Positions 15,067 through 22,672 of a DNA stretch of 64,000 nucleotides are shown here, piece by piece. The stretch's first letter is position 1. Each line of letters begins with the position of its first letter. The notes under the pieces were generated by a model. That model saw only the letters and a program-made list of their open reading frames with translations. It searched no databases and had not been told where the DNA came from. Source of the DNA: CAWFQB01 sp965277875 (lineage in GTDB: Bacteria; Armatimonadota; Chthonomonadetes; Chthonomonadales; Chthonomonadaceae); NCBI GenBank assembly GCA_965277875.1, contig CBDIDV010000002.1, positions 4,960,001 through 5,024,000 on the forward strand, written 5' to 3'. The position numbers were made by a program, and so were the translations under genes.

Positions 15067-18000
15067 ATGAGCCTTAAATGGCAGTGCGAGTGGAATGAAG
15101 AGGGCAAATACTACGAACTCAACAAGGGCGTCAAAGTGCCGGTGCGCCTGTTTTTGACCGAGAAACTGTTTCAGGACAGCGAGGAGGAAATCTACCGTCA
15201 AATCGTCAGCGCGACCGAGTTCCCCGGCGTCGAGGATGTGGTCATCACACCCGACGTGCATACCGGCTACGTCGTGCCGGTGGGCTGCGTCATGGCGACG
15301 AACGGCACGCTCTGTCAGGCCCCGGTGGGCTTCGACATCGGCTGTTTCACGGGCGATACGCTGGTTCCGCTGGTGGATGGCAGGTCGTACCCGTTGCGTG
15401 AGTTGGCGATGCGTTCCGAGGGGTTTCATGTGTATGCGATCACGCCGACACAACGAATCACGACGGCGGCCGCAACCGCTAAGATGACGCGGACAGACGC
15501 CGCCCTCGTCAGGGTGACACTGGATAATGGGCGTGAGATCGTCTGCACACCGGATCATGAGTTTATGCTGCGCGATGGTTTCTACATGCAGGCGCAGCAT
15601 CTCGCGCCGGACACGTCCTTGATGCCGTTCTACACGGGCAAAGATCGAGACGGCTATGCTTACGTGCAACAGCCGTATTCCGGGCGCAATCAGCGCGTAC
15701 ATTGGATGGTCGCGCGATCCGGCTTGATGGGCAGCGTACCAAAGTTCATTGGACAGAGAACAATCATTCATCACAAGAACTTCGCGCCGACTGACAATCG
15801 CCCGGAGAACCTTGAGTTCATGGGCGACTGCGATCATCTGCGCCTGCATCGTTCCATTGCAGAGCGTAACCCGCACTTCCATTCCGCTGATTTTGAAGCG
15901 CGGCGTGTCGCCGCCCTTGCCGCAAAAGCGCGAACGCAGGAAGGACATGCCTACTTTGCGGAACGCGGCACGAAAAACATTCAGAGCTACATGCGGGATC
16001 GCCCTGAACACTTTAAGGCGGCAGTTGCCGGGAATGGCGAGCGCGGCAAGCAGCACCTGACAGCGTACAACACGTTTGACAAAGGCCGCGCTAAATCGCA
16101 CGAGATCGCGAATAGATTGTATGCCTGCGAGTCGTGCGGGGCGCAAGTCAAAAGCGGGCTTGGCCTGCACAATCATCGCCGCTGGCAGCATGGCTACAAC
16201 CACAAAGTCGTTTCCGTTGAACCGCTTGCCGTGCGCGAGGACGTGTACTGCCTGACAGTTCCCGACTATGGCAACTTCGCGCTGGATGCGGGCGTGTTCG
16301 TGCATAACTGCGGCATGATGGCGTTCAAAAGCACGGTCAGTTTGGGCAAGGGCAAGGACGAGAAGCTGCGCCAGAAGTTTTCCGAGCAGGTGATGAAACT
16401 GGTCGGCATGGGGGCGGGGCATGGCGGGCAGTTCCAGACCGACAAAAAACGGTTCGGCGAGATCGTGCGCTTCGGGGCCAGCGCCCTGGGCATGGGCCGC
16501 GAAAACTCCGAGCGTGACTTTATTCCCGTAGACGATACCTGGGACATCCCCGATAAACCGCTTGGTCGCGGCCTGAGCCAGCTTGGCAGCCTCGGCGGAG
16601 GTAAAGTGACTGCCTCCCGGACGGCGTAAGCCGTCTGTCAAAAACCCGTCCAATACGGAGAAAACCTGTGATGGCAACTCCGTGGGAAGTGCGCCGGCAT
16701 TGTGCCGACACCCCGTAGAGAGCAGAGGGACTTGGGCAGCCTGTGTAGAAACTAGTCCAGAGACTACACGAAATACAGGCTGAAGGTGTGCTCCGAACTG
16801 CATTTAAAAAGAAGATGCAGAGCCAGACAGAAATGAACTGGCCGCTTTGTAATCAATCGCCATGTCTGACTATCGACTCAACTTGAACGATCCGGCAACA
16901 GCATACATGTTCGGCTTTTTACAGGCTGACGGGCATCTGTATGCAAACTCTTGCAATCGTGGCAGGTTGACACTGGAATTGAACTCGCACGACAGATGGA
17001 TACTTGAACAGTTTGCCAATCTTGTACCATTCTACTCGTCCATCAGGACGCGCACAAGAACAACAAACTTCCAAGAGGGGTATTGCAGCGCAGTGTGGAG
17101 TGTTCACAATCAGACTTTCCGCGAAGCCCTGCTATGCAGAGGTTTTACAGCAGGAAAGAAGTCAGACATAATCGCCGTTCCGAACGGAGAGTATTCCGAA
17201 GTGGATTACTTTCGAGGGATGGTAGATGCAGACGGTTCTGTCGGAAAAACAGCCAATGGGTTTCCGTTTCTATCCATAATCACCAGCAGCGGTGAATTTG
17301 CTATGCAGTACAATGCTTTCCTTCGTGAACGTGTTGGCTGCCGCAAGAAGATAGGGCGAAACAAGAGAGACAATGTTTTCAACATCACTGTTTTCAAGGA
17401 GGAAGCGCAGGCGCTTGCCGCGCTACTGTACTACGAGAACTGTTTAGCTCTTCCACGAAAATATGCAAAAATCTCTGAAGTTACCCAATGGCAGCGTCCG
17501 GCGCACATGAGAAAGACGAATCGGCGGATGTGGTGCGCGGAGCAGGATGCTTATATCCTGACGCACACCATCAAACAGTCGGCTCATTTCCTTGAAAGAA
17601 CCGAGCAGAGCATCAAAATGCGAATGTGGCGATTGGCAGACAGAGAAGTAACAGATTGAATCATTTCATCGAATTGCAGCATGACCAGGAAGGCCATTTG
17701 TGGTGCATGGTGCATACGGGATCGCGCGGGTTCGGACATGGACTCGCCACGCACTTTATTCAGGAGGGCAAAGAGTATCTGCAAAAGAAAGGCATTGACG
17801 TGCGGGGCGGGGCCGAGGCCGTGTACTTCGAGCCGGACAACCCGCTTTACAACGGCTACCGGAATGCGGTCGCGGCGGGCGGCAACTTCGCCATCGCCAA
17901 CCGTTTGCTGATCTGGAAGAGCGTCGGCGCGGTCTTCGAGAAGGTATTCGGGCAGGAGCCGGAGTTCGTCTACGAGATCAGCCATAACCTCGTGCAGGAG

Positions 18001-18441
18001 GAGGAAGTTCCGACCCTGGGACATAAGGCGTGGATACACCGCAAGGGCGCGACGCGGGCGTTCCCGGCAGGACACCCGATGCTGGCCGGAACCAAGTGGG
18101 AGACCACGGGCCATCCGATCCTGATACCGGGCAGCATGGGCGACAAAAGTTTCATCCTGTACGCCCAGCCGGGCGCGGCCAAAAGCCTGTACTCGGTCAA
18201 CCACGGCTGCGGACGCCGATTGTCGCGCAGCGCGGCCAAACGGCAGTTCACGCAAAAACAGGTGAACGAGCAAATGAAGCGTCTGAACGTCATGGTCAAC
18301 GCGGGCGGCAACGTCCCGATTGATGAATCGCCCGACTGCTACAAGTCCGCAGAAGAGGTGATCGGAGCGGTCGTTAGCGCGGGACTGGCCCGCGTCGCGT
18401 ACACCTTGACACCGATGGTCTCGCTCAAAGGCGTGGATTAG
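15067..18441 (+). CDS. rtcB: RNA-splicing ligase RtcB, split by an intein and a group I intron
   Basis: Reading join(15067-16602, 17659-18441) and removing the intein gives an RtcB of about 450 aa, a normal length. Extein 1 (92 aa) ends PVGFDIG; after the intein it resumes CGMMAFKS, restoring the metal-binding GFDIGCGM motif. The second exon junction restores SLGGG/NHFIELQ, another active-site motif. Exon 2 contains HTGSRGFGH and NHGCGRRLSR, whose His is the site guanylylated by GTP. RtcB joins 2',3'-cyclic phosphate or 3'-phosphate ends to 5'-OH ends in RNA repair. The start at 15067 (MSLKWQCEWNEEG) has AGGGAGA about 8 nt upstream. Without intron removal translation stops at TAA 16627-16629, before the NHF motif. 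No archease or RtcA gene is adjacent. Confidence 0.93.
15343..16308 (+). mobile_element. RtcB intein with HNH endonuclease domain
   Basis: In-frame insertion of 322 residues between GFDIG and CGM. Block A is CFTGDTLVPL (nucleophile Cys1). Block B is REIVCTPDHEFM with the TxxH pair. The C-terminal end is GVFVHN followed by Cys+1, so all residues needed for protein splicing are present. The centre carries an HNH-type homing nuclease signature, IIHHKNFAPTDNRPENLEF, followed by DHLRLH. A putative C2H2 zinc finger (CESC, then HNHRRWQH) lies near the end. The intein keeps the reading frame, and the junction Cys of RtcB serves as the +1 nucleophile. Confidence 0.93.
16603..17658 (+). mobile_element. 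Group I intron in rtcB, with internal homing endonuclease gene
   Basis: A 1056-nt interruption lies between codons for GGG and NHFIEL. The 5' exon ends GGAGGU (16597-16602). Intron positions 16612-16617 read GCCUCC, which pairs as P1 with a U.G wobble exactly at the splice site. Intron nt 16604-16611 (AAGUGACU) can pair with the 3' exon AAUCAUUU (17659-17666) as P10, with one mismatch. The intron ends in G (17658), the expected omega-G. P2 is a GACGGC/GCCGUC hairpin with a GUAA tetraloop directly after P1. Candidate P7 strands are GGACU (16728-16732) and AGUCC (16754-16758). The core fold needs a covariance model, but the boundary logic is strong. Confidence 0.87.
16862..17659 (+). CDS. LAGLIDADG homing endonuclease encoded in the rtcB intron
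   Basis: A 265-aa protein with two LAGLIDADG-type helices: YMFGFLQADGHL near residue 17 and YFRGMVDADGSV near residue 118. It is therefore a single-chain two-motif enzyme that should cut intron-less rtcB alleles to start homing. The C-terminus (MWCAEQDAYILTHTIKQSA, then RTEQSI) looks like a Myb/HTH-type DNA-binding module. Its TGA stop (17657-17659) straddles the 3' splice site, using the intron's last two bases and the first exon base. No Shine-Dalgarno sequence precedes the ATG. GC content is visibly lower than in the neighbours. Confidence 0.9.
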   Translation: MSDYRLNLNDPATAYMFGFLQADGHLYANSCNRGRLTLELNSHDRWILEQFANLVPFYSSIRTRTRTTNFQEGYCSAVWSVHNQTFREALLCRGFTAGKKSDIIAVPNGEYSEVDYFRGMVDADGSVGKTANGFPFLSIITSSGEFAMQYNAFLRERVGCRKKIGRNKRDNVFNITVFKEEAQALAALLYYENCLALPRKYAKISEVTQWQRPAHMRKTNRRMWCAEQDAYILTHTIKQSAHFLERTEQSIKMRMWRLADREVTD

Positions 18442-18450
18442 GAGAAGAGT

Positions 18451-18602
18451 TTATCCGCAGATTACGCAGATTAACACAGATTTTCAATGCAGGAGCAAAT
18501 CAGGGAATGGAGGAACGACGCCGTCAGGATGAGGCAGCGTCTGTCGCCAGTGTCTTTAGCTTTTGCATCTAATCTATGTCAATCTGCGTAATCTGTGGAT
18601 AA
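18451..18602. repeat. Long imperfect inverted repeat downstream of rtcB
   Basis: Arms at 18451-18482 and 18571-18602 match at about 28 of 32 positions when folded. Each arm is built of CGCAGATTA-like units. The 88-bp centre is not coding. The element resembles those at 39898-40009 and 48576-48672, so it belongs to a dispersed hairpin family. Confidence 0.8.
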
Positions 18603-18707
18603 CTCCTATTCCTGCGAACCGGCAATTCGGGAACATTCTCGCTCGCTTGCGCGTACCTATGTCAAAATGCGTACATTGACCATAAGTTATACGCGAAGGA
18701 GACGAAC

Positions 18708-19019
18708 ATGAGCCGAGATTCAAACTGGGGCGGCAATCTGGTATTTTTCCTACTGGGCGCGGCGACCGGGGCTGCCGTGGCCCTGCTGTACGCGCCGCAG
18801 GAAGGCGAGGCCACGCGCCGCATCATCGCCGAACGGGCGGGGGATGTGAAAGACAAGGCGACGGACTACACTTCGACCGTAGCAACCACGGCCCGCGACA
18901 AGTGGGGACAGTTGACAGACAAGGCGCAGGACATCGTCAGCAAAAGCCAGGGGGCCGCGCACGACGCCATTGACGATGCCGCCGACAAGGCGCACAAATC
19001 CGTTGACAACATTTCGTAG
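18708..19019 (+). CDS. YtxH-type small membrane protein
   Basis: A 103-aa protein with an N-terminal hydrophobic segment (NLVFFLLGAATGAAVALLYAP) followed by the G-x-x-x-R block typical of YtxH proteins (GEATRRIIAERAGDVKDKA). A charged amphipathic helix with recurring DKA units completes it. YtxH proteins are general stress or envelope-associated proteins of unclear mechanism. The start has AAGGAG upstream. Two genes of similar style follow, and the 11-bp repeats at 19041 lie in between. Confidence 0.8.
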   Translation: MSRDSNWGGNLVFFLLGAATGAAVALLYAPQEGEATRRIIAERAGDVKDKATDYTSTVATTARDKWGQLTDKAQDIVSKSQGAAHDAIDDAADKAHKSVDNIS

Positions 19020-19040
19020 GCATACTCGTAGCATAGTTTA

Positions 19041-19084
19041 TTCATGGTTTGTTCGAGATTTATTCGAGATTTATTCGAGGCTTA
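19041..19084. repeat. Four tandem 11-bp units
   Basis: TTCATGGTTTG, TTCGAGATTTA (twice) and TTCGAGGCTTA follow without gaps between the ytxH-like gene and the secreted protein gene. The 11-bp period matches the arrays at 2604 and 25284. Confidence 0.8.
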
Positions 19085-19186
19085 TGCTAAAGTTCGTTCA
19101 AACGCATTCTCTGCGGCGAGTAGAACCATAGTGAACAGCAAACTAACTACAACCATGATACAACCATGAGGATAACGAGGCTGATT

Positions 19187-19648
19187 ATGAAGCAAGACAG
19201 CAATACCAGATTAAGCATCAAAGCGAGTGCGCCTATACTGTGCGGCCTGCTGGTCGCGTCCGGATTGATGCTGACCGGCGTGGCGGCGCGGGCCAATGAT
19301 GACGGCTCTGTGGATGTGGGCGGCGAACATGTCCTCACTATCTACTACCCCGCCGGAGGCCTGAGCGTCAAGCAGCGCGCCGACAAAGTGACCGAGCGGC
19401 TTGTCACTATTCTGGGCGATCCGCACATCAAGCCCGCAGATGTGCAGGCCGTGGCGCAGGGCAAAAACGAGGCCAAAATCATGGTCAAAAGCACCCTGCT
19501 CTACACTGTGGATGCGCCGACCGCCAAGCGTAACAGCAGCACGGCGCTCAAGCTGGCGCAGTCGTATGTCGCCCATCTACGCGACCTGCTGCCGCGCATC
19601 AACGTCAAACCCAATCCCAACAACGGCGCTCCGGCTAACGGCAACTAG
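19187..19648 (+). CDS. Secreted protein of unknown function
   Basis: A 153-aa product with a clear Sec signal peptide (SAPILCGLLVASGLMLTGVAARA), cleaved about residue 36. The mature domain begins GEHVLTIYYPAGGLSVKQRADKVTERLVTILGD. This RA-x-x-V-x-x-RL pattern recalls the periplasmic N-terminal domain of some cyanobacterial-type MscS channels, but no channel part is present. The start at 19187 is preferred because ACGAGG lies 6 nt upstream; 19166 is the alternative. Confidence 0.65.
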   Translation: MKQDSNTRLSIKASAPILCGLLVASGLMLTGVAARANDDGSVDVGGEHVLTIYYPAGGLSVKQRADKVTERLVTILGDPHIKPADVQAVAQGKNEAKIMVKSTLLYTVDAPTAKRNSSTALKLAQSYVAHLRDLLPRINVKPNPNNGAPANGN

Positions 19649-19686
19649 CGCGGCGGCATTCCGCGCCCGAAACACGAGCAAACGCG

Positions 19687-20040
19687 ATGACCACGATAAC
19701 CGTGCCTACCTGGTGGCTTTTCCTGTCCGGCCTGTACTTCCTGCTCACGCTGGCGTGGACGGCCGCCCTGACGGTTATCGTGGTCAAGGTGTTGAAGACC
19801 GTGCTTCCCCTGATCGAAGAGGGGCGAACGCAGGTGCGCCGCGTGAGCAATCAGGCCAAAAGCGTAGTCGCCAAGGCGTCCAATACCGCCGACATCGTTC
19901 ACGCGCAGACACAGAACCTGCTGGGCAACGCGCAGTCGGCGGGTAATCAGGTAACGCAGCAGGCGCGGACAGTCGGCGCGGCCCTGACCGGCGCACTGAT
20001 TGCCGCTCGCGTCATCAATTTTGTTCGCAAAGCCCTCTAA
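19687..20040 (+). CDS. Single-pass membrane protein, DUF948-like layout
   Basis: A 117-aa protein with a transmembrane helix at residues 8-33 (WWLFLSGLYFLLTLAWTAAL), then a long amphipathic helix rich in Gln/Ala/Asn (VRRVSNQAKSVVAKASNTAD). This topology is that of DUF948/YtxG-type proteins, which often sit next to YtxH genes as here. It follows the secreted protein gene by 38 bp and may share its transcript. Confidence 0.65.
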   Translation: MTTITVPTWWLFLSGLYFLLTLAWTAALTVIVVKVLKTVLPLIEEGRTQVRRVSNQAKSVVAKASNTADIVHAQTQNLLGNAQSAGNQVTQQARTVGAALTGALIAARVINFVRKAL

Positions 20041-20434
20041 ACAAAGATTTAATTGTAAATTTTTATAATCCGCTAGTTTTTACGTGCTTTTAGCCGAAAC
20101 ATACGTTATCATTACTTGTCTATAATCGCAGTCGCGTCACTGCCGAGACGTAGAGCATAGTATGTGAAGCCATTGCACGTCCTCGCCGACTGTTCCTCCT
20201 CCTGTCGCGACCGTTCCGAGCGGTCACTCACTTCGTCGTGGGTCCTGGAATCACAGGAATCGCTGAAACGTTTTCCTCTGCTGTCCTGTCTATTGTATCA
20301 TAAGCTGCTATAATATCCGTTTCACCGTTTCGCGCCCGTCCCATCGGCATTATAACCAGTCACCCGGCATCTTGCGGGCGGTCAGCCGACCTGTCCACGC
20401 CCAAAGAGCGGGTTGGCATGGAGATCACGAACTT
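20041..20434 (+). other. Non-coding region, candidate small RNA
   Basis: Nearly 400 bp without a gene. It starts AT-rich. A perfect TATAAT at 20121-20126 could start a transcript near 20133. Downstream are compact hairpins: GACCG/CGGTC around 20207-20225 and CCTG/CAGG around 20246-20259. A second TATAAT lies near 20310. An untranslated leader of the next gene or a separate small RNA are both possible; no known RNA family was recognised. Confidence 0.35.
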
Positions 20435-21082
20435 ATGGAAGGGTCACAAGAGACGCCTGCCGCGTCTGCGCTTACCGCGCCGCTCACGAACGCGCTCGCC
20501 TGTCTGTGGGGAGCCGCCGCCGCCTACATTCTCTGCTGCTCGCTTCTTATTACGCACCGCTATGGCTACGCGCTGGCCGCGCTGGTTCCGCTTATCGCGG
20601 CCTGGGCCACGCTGGAGCGCAAGCGCTGGGGCCGCATGGCGCTGACGGGCCTGAGCATGATTACGGCCTGCCCGTTCATCTTTCTGCTGGCCGAATTCGC
20701 CGCGCTGCACAGTCAGGCACAGCCCAAAAAGTTTACTCTGGGCAGCGGCGTGCGCGACATTGCCGCCCTGTACGACATCAGCGCCACGGCAGGCTTCGGC
20801 CTGGTGGTTCTGGCCGTCGTTACATGGCTGTGGATGCTGCGCAGGCAGGTCAAGAACGAGTTTAATCAACATAAGAAGAATACGCTCGCCAACGCGCAGC
20901 GCGCTATCGCCACGGTTCTGGTCTGCTGCTGGGGCGGGGCCGTCGCCCTGACCCCTCTGGTGACAGGCGGACGCGACTCGGACTCGAACGGACGCCCGAC
21001 CGCGGCCAGCCCCCGCCACGGCGGACGCGGACACGGCTACACTTCGGGGCATCGCGTCACGCGCCGCACACCCGCTCCCTGA
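20435..21082 (+). CDS. Membrane protein with four predicted helices
   Basis: The 215-aa product (MEGSQETPAASAL...) has hydrophobic segments at about residues 20-42, 45-60, 70-90 and 115-137, with a possible fifth near 165-182. A Ser/Gly/Arg-rich tail (HGGRGHGYTSGHRVTRR) follows. No family is recognised. The start at 20435 is chosen over an upstream frame extension (20372) because the latter is atypical; GGAG lies about 12 nt before the ATG. It converges on glycerate kinase with 8 bp between the stops. Confidence 0.6.
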   Translation: MEGSQETPAASALTAPLTNALACLWGAAAAYILCCSLLITHRYGYALAALVPLIAAWATLERKRWGRMALTGLSMITACPFIFLLAEFAALHSQAQPKKFTLGSGVRDIAALYDISATAGFGLVVLAVVTWLWMLRRQVKNEFNQHKKNTLANAQRAIATVLVCCWGGAVALTPLVTGGRDSDSNGRPTAASPRHGGRGHGYTSGHRVTRRTPAP

Positions 21083-21090
21083 CGCTTGCC

Positions 21091-22380
21091 TCAGTCGGCC
21101 CATAAACGCAGCAGGCGGCCTGCGCGCTCCGCGCAGGCTGTCAGCAGCGTTTGGCCGTTTTGCATCGCCTGCTCCAGGGGGAGCGGGCTTTGCACGATGC
21201 ACAGCGCGGCAAGCAGGCCGTGCTGCCTCAGTATCGCTTCCGCGCCCTCTTCCACGCTGCCCGCAAACGCGATTACAGGCTTTCCCGCCGCTCTCGCGCG
21301 TCGGATCACGCCCGCCACCACTTTGCCGCGCATGGTCTGGCTGTCCAGGCGTCCCTCTCCCGTGATGACCAGATCGCAGTTTTGCAGCGCGCCATCAAAC
21401 CCGATCACATCCAGCACCAGATCGGTTCCGGGCAGCAGATGCGCGCCGCACCAGGCCAGCAGACCCGCGCCCAATCCGCCCGCCGCCCCCGCTCCCGGCA
21501 CATCACGCAGAGGGAGCGCGTCGTCCTCAGAGGATACTATCAGGCTTTCTCCTGCATCAGTCGGAAGGACCGGCGCTTCTCCCAAAGACAACGCTTGCCC
21601 GACCCGACGCGCACTTGTCTGCGTTGCCATCCCGCGTGTTTCGTTTTGTGTTTTCAGCAGGTGTACTTCCAGCAGGTCGGCGTAGCGGGAAAGCGCGGCG
21701 TCCAGTTCCCGTATCATGGCGGCGTCCGCGCCCTTTTGCGGACCATAGATCGCGCTCGCGCCCGTCATCCCGCACAAAGGATTGTCCACGTCACAGGCGG
21801 CGCGCACCTGAATGTGGGGCGGCAGTTTCCAGGCAGCGCGATCCAGGTGCGCCAGCCGTCGTAGCGCCAATCCCCCCGGTTCCAGTTCGCGGCCTGCGGC
21901 GTCGCGCAGGGAGGCTCCCAGCGCCTGCGCCATGCCCGCGCCGCCGTCATTGGTCGCGCTGCCGCCGATGCCCAGCAGCAGCGTGGTGCATCCCGCGTCA
22001 ACAGCCGCCAGCATCAGCTGCCCCACGCCATACGTGGTCGTAACGCGCGGATCGTACTCGGCATACGACAGCAGGCGCAGGCCCGACGCCTGCGCCATTT
22101 CAATGATCGCGGTGTCGTGGCGAACGCCGCCGAGTCGCCCCCAGTACGCGTCCACGTCCTGCCCCAGCGGCCCGCGCACGCGGGCAGAGTGCAGGGTTCC
22201 GTTTGTGGCTTCGACAAGCGTTTCCAGTGTGCCGTCGCCACCGTCCGCGACGGGCAGGCAGACGGAGTCGAAGCCCATTTCGGCCAGACTCCGCTTCAAT
22301 CCCGCCTCGATAGCCCGTGCCGCCTCGATAGCCGTCAGGCTGCCCTTAAACGCGTTGGGGCAAATAAGCAGTCGCCGCAT
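21091..22380 (-). CDS. Glycerate kinase (GlxK/GarK type)
   Basis: The 429-aa enzyme phosphorylates glycerate, feeding glycolysis. Family markers are MRRLLICPNAFKGSLTAIEA at the N-terminus, PVADGGDGTLETL near residue 45, GIGGSATNDGGAGMAQALG near 140, and ITGEGRLDSQTMRGKV near 350. A region of about 50 residues (VHLLKTQNETRGMATQTSAR...) is inserted before the GAGAAGGLG motif, making it longer than the usual 380 aa. The start at 22380 has an AGGGACAGGA ribosome site. It is divergent from the WYL regulator, which may control it. Confidence 0.93.
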   Translation of the reverse strand: MRRLLICPNAFKGSLTAIEAARAIEAGLKRSLAEMGFDSVCLPVADGGDGTLETLVEATNGTLHSARVRGPLGQDVDAYWGRLGGVRHDTAIIEMAQASGLRLLSYAEYDPRVTTTYGVGQLMLAAVDAGCTTLLLGIGGSATNDGGAGMAQALGASLRDAAGRELEPGGLALRRLAHLDRAAWKLPPHIQVRAACDVDNPLCGMTGASAIYGPQKGADAAMIRELDAALSRYADLLEVHLLKTQNETRGMATQTSARRVGQALSLGEAPVLPTDAGESLIVSSEDDALPLRDVPGAGAAGGLGAGLLAWCGAHLLPGTDLVLDVIGFDGALQNCDLVITGEGRLDSQTMRGKVVAGVIRRARAAGKPVIAFAGSVEEGAEAILRQHGLLAALCIVQSPLPLEQAMQNGQTLLTACAERAGRLLRLWAD

Positions 22381-22561
22381 GTTCCTGTCCCTTTCCTTTT
22401 TCTCTCGCCGGTTCGAGCGCGTTGTTCCGCGCCCTCTGCATTGCGTTTTTGCGCCGAGGCTGCCATGCAGAGCCTCAAACGCGCCGCTTGTAAGCGCCTG
22501 CCCGCCGAGACAAAAAGGCACTCTATCTGCCCAATTATAACTTTTATTAGAGTATACTATA

Positions 22562-22581
22562 TCTAAATAAATAGATTTAGA
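22562..22581. promoter_or_regulatory. Palindromic operator candidate between glycerate kinase and WYL regulator genes
   Basis: TCTAAAT (22562-22568) and ATTTAGA (22575-22581) form a perfect inverted repeat with a 6-bp centre, in an AT-rich island of the divergent intergenic region. Position and symmetry fit a binding site for the adjacent regulator. Confidence 0.5.
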
Positions 22582-22672
22582 GTAGCATTGCAAGAAAACG
22601 CGACTTCCCCGGCAGGAACCGTTGTCTAGTACGCGTCTGACTGTTCGTATCGCTTTGCGGAAGGAAAAACAG

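Noticed and set aside
14629..16803. Long open frame on the minus strand opposite rtcB
   Set aside because: It is the complement of the rtcB exon, intein and intron region and has no recognisable domain; the plus-strand motifs explain the sequence fully.
16603..17658. Second intein in rtcB
   Set aside because: There is no Cys/Ser at the junction and no intein blocks, the frame stops at 16629, and the homing gene starts separately; intron boundary pairings fit instead.
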